Positions 23,744-32,920 are shown, counted from the stretch's first letter. The stretch: DNA of 41,173 nt from Thermoanaerobaculia bacterium (GCA_945787575.1 CALZKB010000007.1:1-41173); one strand, 5' to 3'. The notes: generated by a model from the sequence alone, not told the origin. Program-made: numbers and translations.

Positions 23744-26700
23744 CTAGAAGGTCATCCCCAGCCCGAAGTAGAACTTGAACTCGGGATCGATCTCCGGGCG
23801 CCGGTCGAGGGCATGCGCGAAGTCCGCGCGTAGAAGGCCGATCGGCGTGAGTGCGCGCAAGCCGATTCCGGCGGAGGTCGAGAGGTCGAAACCGAGCTCG
23901 CCGATCTCCGGCCAGACGTTCCCGGCGTCGGCGAACAGCACGAGGACGTAGTCCTCGAAGAGCCTCCAGCGGAGCTCCTGGTTGACGACCAGGAGAGACG
24001 CGCCGCCGGTCGGCTCGGCGATCGATCCGAATGTCGACTGCTCGCCGAGCGACTCGGTCTCGTAGCCGCGCACCGAGTACTCACCGCCGGCGAAGAACCG
24101 CACCTCCCGAATGAGCTCCTGGCCGAATGCTTCGGCCAGTCCCAACCGGTACGACTGCGCCCAGGATAGCCTCCGGCCGCCGAGCTCCGCGAGCGGCAGG
24201 CTCAGGTTGAGCTGCGAGAACAAACGCGCGTAGCGCAGGTCGCCACCGAGAAAGCTCTCCGACCCCGAAAGATCGACGCTGGCGAACCACCCGCTTTCGG
24301 GCAGCGGCACCGCCGGGCGGCTGTCGAAGACGTACTGCACCCCGAGCTGCGGGTTCTTGACCCTCACTGTGATGAAGGGCAGCGGCCGCTTGGTGTCGGT
24401 GTGCCGCCAGTAGACGCGCAGCGTCCGCCGCGCCCCGAGCGGGTGCGAGTACTGAAGAGTCCCCTCCAGAATCTCGGTGTCGATCTCGATAGTGCCGGAG
24501 AAGAAGTCGAACGCGGTCTCGGTGACCTCTCTGGCGGCGGCGAAGAACTCGAGGGTCCCGGGTCCCCCGAAAGCCCGTGGAATCCTCGTCAGCCAGCGCA
24601 GGCTCCGCTCGTCGTTCGAATAGAGAGCACGCAGGCCGAGCGTCCAGCCGCGTCCGAGGAAGTGGTTGTCCGTCGCGTCGAACACGGCTCCCGAGCCGGC
24701 CTCCGAATCCCACCGCACGCCGTAGGTCAGCCGGAATCGGTCTCGCTCGGCGAGGTCGAAAACGACCCGCTCGAGACCGGGCTCGAGGGCGAGCCTCCCG
24801 GTCGTGACGCCGCTGAAGAGGCCGGTTCGCCACAGCCGGGTGCGGGCCGCGGCCAGGTCGTCACGCGCCAGGACCCGGCCCGGCTCGAGATCGGCGACCC
24901 CCCTCGCCCACTTTGGACGGGTGGAGCGCAGACCGGTGAACTCGATCTCCGCGAGCTGCGACACCGTTCCAGGATCGACGACGAAGCGCACCGCCCTGGC
25001 GTCGGGGCGATCGCCCCCGGCCGGCTCTAGGATCGTCTGCACCCGGGCCTGGAGATGGCCTCGGGCGCCCAGCTCGCGCTCGATGGCGACCGCCGAGCGC
25101 GACAGCTCGCGGCGGCGCAGCGGGTCGCCGGGGGCGACGGTGAGCAAGGATTCCAGCTCCTCGGTGGCGACGGGCGGCTCGCCGGTACTCTCGATGGCGA
25201 CGGCGGCGATCTCCTGACGCGGTCCGGGCTCGATCTCGACCGTGAGCACCCGTTCACCGAGCGACTGAGAGCGGCTCGCGATACGAGCCTGCGGGTAGCC
25301 GAGGTCCGAGAGCGCCGCGAGCAGACGGCGGTCCGCCGACGGCATGCCGACGGCGAGCTCCACGCGCTGCACGGTGTTGAAGAAGTAGGCTCTGAGTGCC
25401 TCGGCTTCAGCCGCCGGGATCCCCGTGAAGACCGGGGGCCCGGCCGAGCTCCGGACACCGCCGTCGATCTCGACGACGACCCGCCGGTCGCCGCCCGGTG
25501 AGTCGGGGTCGAGGGGCTCCACCGCGACGCCGACCGTCGGCTCGAGGAAGCCCTGGCTGCGCAGGGCGCGGACCGCCTCCGCCTTCATCTCCTCGATCGA
25601 CTCCGCCTCGAAGAAGTCGGGACGGTAGAGGCTCGTGATCAACGGCCGAAGCGGCTTGGGGATCTTCTCCCCGGCGAAGGCGAACTCGGTTCGCGGGCCC
25701 GGTTCTATGGCGATCTCGAGCCGCACCTTCTGCCCCAGGCGGCCCGCGCTCGTCGGCCGCACCGACACCCTGGCGTCGGGATAGCCCTTGCCCAGCAGAT
25801 AGTCGGCGAGCTCGACCTCGGCGAGAAAGCGATCGGCGGAATCGAACGGGTCTCCCTTGTCGAGCCCCAGCGCGCGCTTGATCCCGCGTTTCGACACTCC
25901 GGCGGGAAGAGTCTCGACGGCCAGCTTGGAGATCCGCGGCAGGCTTCCCTCCTCGCCCTTCTTCGTGCCGCCGAACTCCTGGCGCAGCAGCAGCGCACCG
26001 CCGTAGGCCGACTCGTCGTCGGTGAAGGCCTGGGCGACCAGGCGCGGCAGCCTGCGCAGCTCGTGCATCTCCAGCAGGTAGGTCTGCCCTTCCGCTTCCT
26101 GCAGATCGATCGAGGCGGCGATCGCGAGATTGGGCGACAGGTCCCGGCTCACCGTCAGCCGCGCCCCGGGATCGGTCTCTCCGAAGATCAGCAGCGGTCT
26201 CAAGGAGAGCGTGAAGCCCACCGATTCGCCGATACGCCCGGCGAACTGCTCTCCCAAGTAGCGCGCCAGATCGGCGGTGACGTCAGCAGCCTCCGGCGTC
26301 TGGGTGGGGTCCCCGCGCGAGCTGGCCCGAAACGGATCGTCGCCGGCAAGCCGGCCGATGGTGGGGTCCTCGAGCGAGGTGGTGGCCTCGAGCTCCAGCC
26401 GGGGATCGGCACCTTCTTCACCGGGATACTCGATCGCCGCCTTGTCCAGCCGCACCGTCTGCCCGTAGAGATGGAGGAGCCCCCCGGGATCGGCCTCGAG
26501 CCGACCCTCGATGACCGGCCGAGCGAGGGTGCCCGTCACCGCGAGCGGCTCCCAGCGAACGAGCAGATCGGCGAGATTGTTTTTGATTCGAACCCCTTCC
26601 CGGGCGCGCACTTCGACATCGAGAGCGATGCGGTCGCCCACGTCCTCCTCGGTGGTCGTCAGGTCGATAGGTGCCAGCAGCTGGCTCACGAGGTCGACGT

Positions 26701-29700
26701 CGAGTTGCAGGCTGCGGGTCAGCGAACCGCGATCGACGTCCAGCCGTCCGCCCAGCGTCGAGCTGCCGTCAGCGGCGAGGCGAAACTGCAGGTCGCCGCC
26801 GAGCGTGGCCAGGAGTCCGTAGTCGAGACGAAAGAGAGCCTCGGAGAAGCGGATGCGAAGGTCGCTCTCGCCGGCGTCCCACACGATTCCGGAGAGCTCG
26901 AGCGGGCCTTCGTTGAGGATCAGGCTGCCCTCTTCCAGGTCGAAGCGTCCGTCGACGAGAGAGAACCGCAGGCTCGGCCGCTCGAGCCGAGCCAGATAGG
27001 GGCGGCGAAAGAGCAGGGACGCCTCGGGTCCCTCGATGCGAAGATGGCCGCCGAGGCTCGCCGGGCTGCCGGCCGCCTCGAAGTCCAGACCCAAAGGTCC
27101 CTCGGCCCGGCCGCCGGCGAGAAAGGGATTGAGCAGGCCGGCGTCGATCTCGCCGCGACCCGAGACGTCGAGCTCGGTGATCAGCTCGCCCGGGGGGTCG
27201 CCGGGGGCCCAGGCGCGTTCGAGGAGAGCCCGCGCCTCGATGTCGAAAGTCTCCTCCCCCGAGCGCAGGACGAACGGTGCGAGGCGAGCCTCGCCGTCGC
27301 CGACGGTGATCTCGAGCGACGGCTCGAAACGCGTCTCACGGCCGCGCATGACAACTCGCGCCGAGTCCACGGAGACCGTCGCGTCCGCCAGCGCCGGCCG
27401 CTCGGGTGAGAGCGCGACGGCTCCCCGGGTGGCGAGCTCGAGGATCTCGGGATCCTCGGCGCCGAGGCGCGCGAGCAGCGGCGCCCAGTCGTTGACCGGG
27501 AGGTCCCACTCGAAGTGCGCCAGGCCCCCCGGCCGGGCGTCGATCGGGGCCGCGAGTCGGATCGATCCTCGGCCGGACGGGGTCTCGAAGGCGCCGCCTT
27601 CGATCTCGAGAAGACCGTCGCGCAGCGCGAATGGGAGGGTCGCCCGTTCGAGCACCGGCAGGCCGGAGACGACCTCAACGATCCCGGCGGTCGAGACGAG
27701 CGGCGCCTCGACCCGGCTCTCGCCGCGGCTGGAGACGGTCGCGCTGCCCACTTGCAGCCGAGCCTCCTCCCAGGTCAAGAGGCCCTCTGCGAGCGACAGC
27801 CGGAGTGCCGGTTCGGCCATCGTGATCGCCGGAAACTCGGTCGAAGCGACGGACAGACCGGGCGCGGAGATCTCGGCGCTGCCCGCGAGGTTCTCGAGCG
27901 GGCCCTGGATCTCGGCGTGAACGGACACGACGCCCGGCGCGACGATCTCGAGGGGCAGCGATTGGAGCCAGGCCGAGTCGACCCTGGCGTCGACGACCGC
28001 GCTCGTGCCGGTGGCCAGAGCGGCGAGGCGATCCGCCGGTCTCCACGCCGCCGACAGCTCGACTTCGGCCGCCGCCTCGAGCTCGAAGCCGTCGCCGGCC
28101 AGCGACCAGGGCGCGATCCGCAGACGGCCTCCCTCGAAGACCAGCTCGAGGTCGGTGGTCGCCTGCGCCCGGCGTCCGTCGAGCTCGAAATCGAGCCTGC
28201 TGACGACGGCCTTGCCCCCGGAGCACGAAGGGCAGACGGTGTCGAGCGTGAGCTGGCCGGCGGTGCCGGCTTCGAGGCGCCCGATCCGCTCGATCAGAGC
28301 GGCGGGGACGAGCGCGCTCCAGTCGCCCGCGGAAGCGGTCCATTCGACGGTGACGGGGCCGGCGCTGCGCGCCAGCGGCAGCCGAGCGAGACCCGCGAGC
28401 TGCGGCAGCTTCTCGAGCGCCGCGAGCGGAGCCTTCGCTTCGAGCGTCACCGGCTCGCGTCCGGAAAGCGCCGCCGTCAGCCGAGCGGTCAGAGCGCCGC
28501 CGGCCAGGCCGAACGATGCCTCGACGCCGGGGAGCCGGTCGTCGCCGGTGCCCAGCGTGAGCTCACCGGAGGCGCGCCGGAGGGGGAGGATCGGCTCGAT
28601 CGTTCCGGTTCCGGCGAGGCGTCGTCCGGGCTCCGCCCGCCCGTCGAGACGCCAGGCGACCAGGCGCCGCGAGCCGGAGATCTCGGCGCTCAGTGAATTG
28701 AACACGGTCCCGTCGGCCGTGGACAGGTCGCGTGCCGTGACGGTGAGCTCACCGGTGATGGTGCCGAGTGGGTCGCGGACCCGGCCCGACCAGTCGAGTC
28801 GCCCCGTCGCCGCCGGCGTGAAGCTCCCGAGCTCGACGTCGGCCCCGGAGGTTTCGACCACGAGCGGCAGCGAGAGCGGGCGGCCGGTGGCGGTGAGGCG
28901 CAGCTGGCCGCCGCCGGGCGGTCGCAGCTCGGCCTGCAGGTCGATCTCCGGGTCGGTCGGCCCGCCCCGGAACCATCCTCCGGCGCTCAGCCGCCCGAGA
29001 GGCGGCAGTTCCGAGATCGAGCCGGGTGCGAGCAGCCGCGGATAGAGACGCGCGATCTCCGAGAGGAGCGCCTCCAACTCCGGCGCTTCGACGGAGGCCC
29101 GGCCGTCGTCGATCGTCCACGCCTCGAGGGTGCGCGAGGCGGGAGTGCTCAACCGAGCTTCCAGCCGGCGGGTGCCGGGCTCGCCCGGGAGAATCGACGC
29201 GTGCCCCACGATCGCGGCCGGCAGCTCGCCGGCGAGCTCCAGCCGGGGTCGCGCCTCGACCTCGAGGATCGGCTGTTCGTCGACGAACCCGACGAGCCGC
29301 ACGATTCCAGCCACCGCCCGTTCCGCTTCGAGTCTCAGATCGGCGGTCAGCTCGAAGGCGGTCCTGTCGAGCTCGAGCCTCTCCTCGGCTGGCAGCAGTC
29401 CGGCGAGGAGCGCCGCGGGCTGGCGCGCTCCGGCGAGCGTCGCGCTTCCGCGCCAGGAGCCCAGATCGACATCGCCCCGGGCGACCAGCGAGCCCGTCTG
29501 ACGTCCGAGCAGCCAGGAACCGGGGTCGAGGCGAACCTCGAAGACGGCTCGCGATTCCTCGAGGCCGGGGTCGAAGTGTCCGGAGAGCTCGGCCGCCAGG
29601 TCGTCGCCCGTCAACCGCAGGCTCTCGACGTCGACCGCGCCGCCCAGATCCATACCCGCTCGCAGCTCGACCTCGAGCGGCACCGGCTCGCGATCGGTCG

Positions 29701-30304
29701 AAGCCAGCACCACCGCCGCTGCGAGCTCGCGTACATCGAGTCGTCGCCCGTCGAACGCCGCGTCGATCCCGAGCTCCGTCACGGAGCTCTCGGCGCCGAC
29801 TCCCAAGTTCTCGCTCCCCGGCAGGCGACCGAGACCGACCATCTCGCCGTCTCGGATCGCCAAACGCTCGATCTCGAGCGGCAGCTCTTCTCGCGGCGGT
29901 TCGTCGTCGTCCGTCGCCCGTGGCGGCGGCAGAGGCGCGGCGAGATCTACCCGCGGCCGCTCGAGCGACAAGAGCTCGAGGTCGACGCGGGCTTGCAGGA
30001 TCGAGGTCGGGCGCCAGCGAGCTTGCAGGCGCTCGGCACCGGCGAACGGGCGCTCTCCCGGTACTCGCAGCCTCGGCCTGTCGACCTCCAGGACACCGGC
30101 GAGCGGCCTGAGCCGAAAGCCATCGGCCTCCGTCGAGAAGCCGGCGGCGGCCTCGGTCCAGCGGGAGACACGGGCGAGAACCGACTGCTGGATGCGCGGC
30201 ACTCGAAGCGCCAGGACGGCCAGCGCCACGAGCAGCACGCCGACGGCGACCACGAGGAGGGCCGCTGCCAGCAATCGGCGAATGCCCGATCTACTTCGTC
30301 TCAT
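23744..30304 (-). CDS. TamB-TamA (TamB/BamA) single-polypeptide fusion
   Basis: A 2186-residue protein from one uninterrupted frame. An N-terminal anchor (about 10-32) sits in the inner membrane. A very long beta-rich AsmA/TamB-like body follows (about 35-1080), then the TamB C-terminal (DUF490) region (about 1080-1440, with VIEGRLEADPGGLLHLYGQ). From about 1453 POTRA-like repeats begin (LPRISKLAVETLPAG; roughly five units to about 1850). An Omp85 beta-barrel (about 1850-2186) carries the conserved VRGY of loop 6 near residue 2078 and ends in an aromatic residue (GMTF), the outer-membrane insertion signal. In E. coli these parts are two proteins, TamA and TamB, that move proteins or phospholipids to the outer membrane. 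Here one chain would span the whole envelope. The gene is divergent from the secreted protein at 30449. Confidence 0.88.
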   Translation of the reverse strand: MRRSRSGIRRLLAAALLVVAVGVLLVALAVLALRVPRIQQSVLARVSRWTEAAAGFSTEADGFRLRPLAGVLEVDRPRLRVPGERPFAGAERLQARWRPTSILQARVDLELLSLERPRVDLAAPLPPPRATDDDEPPREELPLEIERLAIRDGEMVGLGRLPGSENLGVGAESSVTELGIDAAFDGRRLDVRELAAAVVLASTDREPVPLEVELRAGMDLGGAVDVESLRLTGDDLAAELSGHFDPGLEESRAVFEVRLDPGSWLLGRQTGSLVARGDVDLGSWRGSATLAGARQPAALLAGLLPAEERLELDRTAFELTADLRLEAERAVAGIVRLVGFVDEQPILEVEARPRLELAGELPAAIVGHASILPGEPGTRRLEARLSTPASRTLEAWTIDDGRASVEAPELEALLSEIARLYPRLLAPGSISELPPLGRLSAGGWFRGGPTDPEIDLQAELRPPGGGQLRLTATGRPLSLPLVVETSGADVELGSFTPAATGRLDWSGRVRDPLGTITGELTVTARDLSTADGTVFNSLSAEISGSRRLVAWRLDGRAEPGRRLAGTGTIEPILPLRRASGELTLGTGDDRLPGVEASFGLAGGALTARLTAALSGREPVTLEAKAPLAALEKLPQLAGLARLPLARSAGPVTVEWTASAGDWSALVPAALIERIGRLEAGTAGQLTLDTVCPSCSGGKAVVSRLDFELDGRRAQATTDLELVFEGGRLRIAPWSLAGDGFELEAAAEVELSAAWRPADRLAALATGTSAVVDARVDSAWLQSLPLEIVAPGVVSVHAEIQGPLENLAGSAEISAPGLSVASTEFPAITMAEPALRLSLAEGLLTWEEARLQVGSATVSSRGESRVEAPLVSTAGIVEVVSGLPVLERATLPFALRDGLLEIEGGAFETPSGRGSIRLAAPIDARPGGLAHFEWDLPVNDWAPLLARLGAEDPEILELATRGAVALSPERPALADATVSVDSARVVMRGRETRFEPSLEITVGDGEARLAPFVLRSGEETFDIEARALLERAWAPGDPPGELITELDVSGRGEIDAGLLNPFLAGGRAEGPLGLDFEAAGSPASLGGHLRIEGPEASLLFRRPYLARLERPSLRFSLVDGRFDLEEGSLILNEGPLELSGIVWDAGESDLRIRFSEALFRLDYGLLATLGGDLQFRLAADGSSTLGGRLDVDRGSLTRSLQLDVDLVSQLLAPIDLTTTEEDVGDRIALDVEVRAREGVRIKNNLADLLVRWEPLAVTGTLARPVIEGRLEADPGGLLHLYGQTVRLDKAAIEYPGEEGADPRLELEATTSLEDPTIGRLAGDDPFRASSRGDPTQTPEAADVTADLARYLGEQFAGRIGESVGFTLSLRPLLIFGETDPGARLTVSRDLSPNLAIAASIDLQEAEGQTYLLEMHELRRLPRLVAQAFTDDESAYGGALLLRQEFGGTKKGEEGSLPRISKLAVETLPAGVSKRGIKRALGLDKGDPFDSADRFLAEVELADYLLGKGYPDARVSVRPTSAGRLGQKVRLEIAIEPGPRTEFAFAGEKIPKPLRPLITSLYRPDFFEAESIEEMKAEAVRALRSQGFLEPTVGVAVEPLDPDSPGGDRRVVVEIDGGVRSSAGPPVFTGIPAAEAEALRAYFFNTVQRVELAVGMPSADRRLLAALSDLGYPQARIASRSQSLGERVLTVEIEPGPRQEIAAVAIESTGEPPVATEELESLLTVAPGDPLRRRELSRSAVAIERELGARGHLQARVQTILEPAGGDRPDARAVRFVVDPGTVSQLAEIEFTGLRSTRPKWARGVADLEPGRVLARDDLAAARTRLWRTGLFSGVTTGRLALEPGLERVVFDLAERDRFRLTYGVRWDSEAGSGAVFDATDNHFLGRGWTLGLRALYSNDERSLRWLTRIPRAFGGPGTLEFFAAAREVTETAFDFFSGTIEIDTEILEGTLQYSHPLGARRTLRVYWRHTDTKRPLPFITVRVKNPQLGVQYVFDSRPAVPLPESGWFASVDLSGSESFLGGDLRYARLFSQLNLSLPLAELGGRRLSWAQSYRLGLAEAFGQELIREVRFFAGGEYSVRGYETESLGEQSTFGSIAEPTGGASLLVVNQELRWRLFEDYVLVLFADAGNVWPEIGELGFDLSTSAGIGLRALTPIGLLRADFAHALDRRPEIDPEFKFYFGLGMTF

Positions 30305-30345
30305 GCGATGATCGTACTAAGTTCGAACCTGCCCGCGAGGTGCTC

Positions 30346-30456
30346 GTGAGCTGCCGCGACGACATCGACGATATCCTCCGCTACCGAATCCTCGCCAAAC
30401 TCGGCGAGGACGAGAAGCTCCCGGCCGGAGTCGATTGGTTTCACGCCGATGAGTGA
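30346..30456 (+). CDS. Possible 36-residue leader peptide
   Basis: GTG 30346 opens a 36-codon frame rich in Asp, Leu and Glu (DDIDDILRYRILAKLGEDEK). It ends at TGA 30454-30456, overlapping the start of the next gene at ATG 30449. Regular hydrophobic spacing could form a helix, and the overlap would suit coupling. There is no clear ribosome site and the reading frame is short, so I give it little weight. Confidence 0.2.
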   Translation: MSCRDDIDDILRYRILAKLGEDEKLPAGVDWFHADE

Positions 30457-31648
30457 CTCTCGACGGCGAGCTTCCGCGCTGATAAGTGTCTTCGTGGTCG
30501 CGCTCATGGTGAGGCCCGTCGCGGGTCGAGAAACAGCTCCCGGCTGGCTGCTCTTCGCCGACGACTTCGAAGCTGGTCTCGCGGCCTGGGAGACCAATGA
30601 TGACGTCGCGGTCGCGATCGTCGACTCGGGCGACCCCGCACACGGCCGCGTGCTCGAGCTCAGCCCCAGCCACTCGACCCTCTACGCGCTGATCAACGGC
30701 TCCGAAAGCTGGCCGGCGTACCGCATCGAGGGCGAGGTGCTCTTTCCTACCGACGAGCACAACTACCTCGGTTTCATCTACAACCTGCGCCATGTCGGGG
30801 ACCGGATCGATCTCGGCAGCCTCTACATCAAGGGCAACGGCAGCTACATCCGGGTGAACCCGCGCCGCGACTGGAACCCAGCACGAATGCTCTACGAGGA
30901 GTTCCGGGTCGATCTCACCGGCGACGCCGCGATCGTCACCGGCGAGTGGCGCCGCTTCGCGCTCGAGGTGGAGGGCGCCGTCTGCCACCTTTACGTCGCC
31001 GACATGGAGACGCCCAAGGTCACCTTTCCGTACTTCGAGCTCGACTCGGGCAAAGCCGGTTTCAAGCCGCGAGTCGTGGGCGGGCCGGTCTGGATCGACA
31101 ACCTCCGCGTCATCGCGATCGACGAGCTCTCATACCGCGGCTCGATGCTTCCCGCCGGCGTCGAGCACGAGCCCGGGCGGATGGTACGCAGCTGGAGGGT
31201 GCTCGGCCCCCTCGAGGCGACCCACACGGAGCTCGAACGGCGGCCTCTGCCGCCGAGCGCTGGCGTGGTCGAGGATGGCGTCGAGCACCGCTGGCGCGAG
31301 TTCGAGACCGACGGGCGCGGCGCCGTCGTCACCGGTCGCGTCGTGGACTTTCTCGGGGAAGACACCGTCGCCTATTTTCACACGACGATCGAGGTTCCGG
31401 ACGGCTCCGCAGCCGTGCTCGAGTTCAGCTCGATCGACGACCTGACCCTGTGGCTCAATGGCCAGTTCGAGGGCTACAGCTATGCCGACAACTACGCGTG
31501 GTACGACTTCAGCGTCAATCCCGACCACCCACCCTCGCCCTACACCTCGCTGGGTCTGGTCGTGGGCACCAACCACGTCCTGATCCGCATTCGCGGCGGC
31601 CGTTACGCCAGCGGGGGCTTCTTCGCGGCGGTGAAGACCAGCAAGTAG
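30449..31648 (+). CDS. Secreted protein with a concanavalin-like domain
   Basis: A 399-residue protein with a signal peptide (about 1-26, cleaved near VAGRE). Residues about 30-225 look like a concanavalin A-like lectin/glucanase jelly roll (FADDFEAGLAAWETNDD, YLGFIYNLRH, FELDSGKAGFKPRVVGGPVW). The pattern resembles the 3-keto-disaccharide hydrolase or LamG type, which bind or cut glycans. A second beta-rich domain (about 245-395) with FSSIDDLTLWLNGQFEGYSY looks like a galactose-binding-type fold. No catalytic residue can be named. It is probably exported to the periplasm or outside. It starts 144 bp from the divergent TamB-TamA gene. Confidence 0.62.
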   Translation: MSDSRRRASALISVFVVALMVRPVAGRETAPGWLLFADDFEAGLAAWETNDDVAVAIVDSGDPAHGRVLELSPSHSTLYALINGSESWPAYRIEGEVLFPTDEHNYLGFIYNLRHVGDRIDLGSLYIKGNGSYIRVNPRRDWNPARMLYEEFRVDLTGDAAIVTGEWRRFALEVEGAVCHLYVADMETPKVTFPYFELDSGKAGFKPRVVGGPVWIDNLRVIAIDELSYRGSMLPAGVEHEPGRMVRSWRVLGPLEATHTELERRPLPPSAGVVEDGVEHRWREFETDGRGAVVTGRVVDFLGEDTVAYFHTTIEVPDGSAAVLEFSSIDDLTLWLNGQFEGYSYADNYAWYDFSVNPDHPPSPYTSLGLVVGTNHVLIRIRGGRYASGGFFAAVKTSK

Positions 31649-31664
31649 GCGCGGAGCGCGCTCC

Positions 31665-32273
31665 TCAGCCCTCGACCCGTCGCTTGATCCCGAGCAGGCA
31701 CTTGCGCATCATCCAGATCTCGCCCGCCTCCAGCAGCGCGAGAGAGAACGCGCCGCCGACCCTCCAGCGCAGCCGGGTCACGAGTCGGGTGCGCTCCTCG
31801 TCGATCGTGTAGAGGCCCCAGGCCCAGGTGAAGGCTCCGCGGCGGTCCAGGTCGCGCCCGACCGCCAGCACCAGGAAGCGCTCGGGCTCGAGCTCCAGCA
31901 CTCGGGCGTCGGCGACGTTCGACAGGGGGACCTCGTCGCCGACCGCGAGATTCTGAAACTGCGGGAGGATCCGATCGGCGCTGGGGATCCCATCGTGGTC
32001 GAGCCGGTCGTAGCTGTAGAAGCCGGCCCTCGAGTAACCGATCTGGACGATCCAGGGCCAGATCTCCTCGGGCCGGCCGCGGATGGTCACCGCCCGGGTG
32101 GCGACGAAGGGTGGCGTCGCGACCAACTGGTCCCCGGGCATCCGGCGGTCGACCTCGGCCGGGGTGGCGCCCCAGTTGCGCTGCCAGGGACGATAGACGA
32201 GCTGGAAGAGCACTCCCAGCGCCACCAGCACCGCGACCAGAACGAAGGCGGCTCTGAGCATCTTGCTGCTCAC
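31665..32273 (-). CDS. Membrane-anchored SRPBCC-fold protein
   Basis: A 202-residue protein. The frame opens at GTG 32273; ATG at residue 5 is an alternative start. An N-terminal anchor (about 6-27) is followed by a SRPBCC (START/Bet v1-like) domain with RPEEIWPWIVQIGYSRAGFY and SYDRLD. Such domains form a deep hydrophobic ligand pocket. The MPGDQLV and NWGATPAEV segments are typical of a widespread bacterial membrane-linked subgroup without an assigned ligand. It is divergent from the UGA-containing mini-gene at 32415, with about 140 bp between them. Confidence 0.72.
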   Translation of the reverse strand: MSSKMLRAAFVLVAVLVALGVLFQLVYRPWQRNWGATPAEVDRRMPGDQLVATPPFVATRAVTIRGRPEEIWPWIVQIGYSRAGFYSYDRLDHDGIPSADRILPQFQNLAVGDEVPLSNVADARVLELEPERFLVLAVGRDLDRRGAFTWAWGLYTIDEERTRLVTRLRWRVGGAFSLALLEAGEIWMMRKCLLGIKRRVEG

Positions 32274-32414
32274 GGCATCAGTTTACGCCTACCACCCCTT
32301 TGGAGGGCGCGCCCGACCGTTCTTCCGGTCTAGGCTCTCGTCACGACGGGACGCCGTGGTGCTGCTTGCTCGGCTACCCCGATCACGAACCGCGAGCAAC
32401 CGGGAGAATCAAGA

Positions 32415-32567
32415 GTGGATTTTTTGATCTTCATCCTCTTCTTCGGAGGCTGGATTCTCCTGCAGCACGTCGTCCTGCCGCGGCTCGGCGTCCCCACCTG
32501 AGCGAATCCCAACCCGGCAGGCTGCCGGGTCGATTCGCCGGAAGCTGACGCCGATCCTAACGAATAG
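32415..32567 (+). CDS. Candidate small membrane selenoprotein (in-frame UGA at codon 29)
   Basis: GTG 32415 is preceded by GGGAG at 8-nt spacing. The frame encodes one hydrophobic helix (residues about 3-21, DFLIFILFFGGWILLQHVVL) and then LPRLGVPT. At codon 29 it meets TGA (32499-32501). The frame stays open for 21 more codons to TAG 32565-32567 and contains Cys37 in AGCRVDSP, giving a U-x7-C pair. Immediately after the TGA lies a 15-bp hairpin with a bacterial SECIS layout. If UGA is decoded as selenocysteine, the product is 50 residues: a membrane helix with a short redox tail. If not, it is a 28-residue peptide ending in PT. The ribosome site, the hairpin spacing and the downstream Cys all favour decoding. 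The SelA/B/C/D machinery is not in this window. The neighbours (a SRPBCC gene and a decayed quinone oxidoreductase) give no direct clue to its role. Confidence 0.68.
32502..32538 (+). promoter_or_regulatory. Bacterial SECIS-like hairpin after UGA
   Basis: The lower stem pairs GCGAATC (32502-32508) with GATTCGC (32532-32538). The upper stem pairs ACCCGGCA (32512-32519) with TGCCGGGT (32523-32530). A small internal loop separates the stems, and a 3-nt apical loop GGC lies at 32520-32522. The GG is 19-20 nt after the UGA. In E. coli fdhF the GGU loop recognised by SelB lies at the same distance, also flanked by GCA...TGC. No T-run follows, so the hairpin is not a standard terminator. Confidence 0.68.
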
Positions 32568-32574
32568 GGCAGGT

Positions 32575-32850
32575 TCTTCTCGTCGACGCAGCGCCGATCG
32601 TGGTCGGCGCCGATCGAGCGGACCATCTCGAAGTCTCGCGTGCTGCACACGCCGGTGACCTCGGCGCCGAACGCCTTGGCGATCTACACGGCGAACGTCC
32701 CCACAGCGCCGGACGCTCCGTTGACCAGGATCTTCCGACCTGCCTGGATCCCGCCCTCGTCACGCGGGAACTGCAGAGCCGTCTACGCCGCGATGGGGAG
32801 GCCGCCGCCCGCTCGAAGACTCGAGAACCGGTTGGGCTGCACGAAATGTC
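32575..32850 (-). pseudogene. Decayed quinone oxidoreductase / zinc-type alcohol dehydrogenase
   Basis: On the minus strand one frame reads GLPIAA, a stop (TAG at 32783-32785), then TALQFPRDEGGIQAGRKILV, NGASGAVGTFAV, a second stop (TAG at 32684-32686), and IAKAFGAEVTGVCSTRDFEM. This is the NAD(P)-binding core of medium-chain quinone oxidoreductases, including the nucleotide-binding GASGAVG. The second stop replaces the Gln normally found before IAKA, so a CAG-to-TAG change is likely. Similarity fades on both sides, so only the middle of the gene remains. It is not functional. Confidence 0.72.
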
Positions 32851-32920
32851 GCGGGATCGGCGGGTTCGGTTCCGCCTGCGACTCCGCCGTTCTTCTGAGC
32901 AGCTCATCGACTGAGGCTAC

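Noticed and set aside
22877-23833. 318-codon plus-strand frame over the TPR gene in another phase
   Set aside because: Arg/Gly-rich shadow. The 22935 frame has a signal peptide, TPR pattern and AAGGAG ribosome site.
32502-32538. Rho-independent terminator for the mini-gene
   Set aside because: The hairpin is strong but no T-run follows, and the reading frame continues through it to TAG. The SECIS reading explains its position better.
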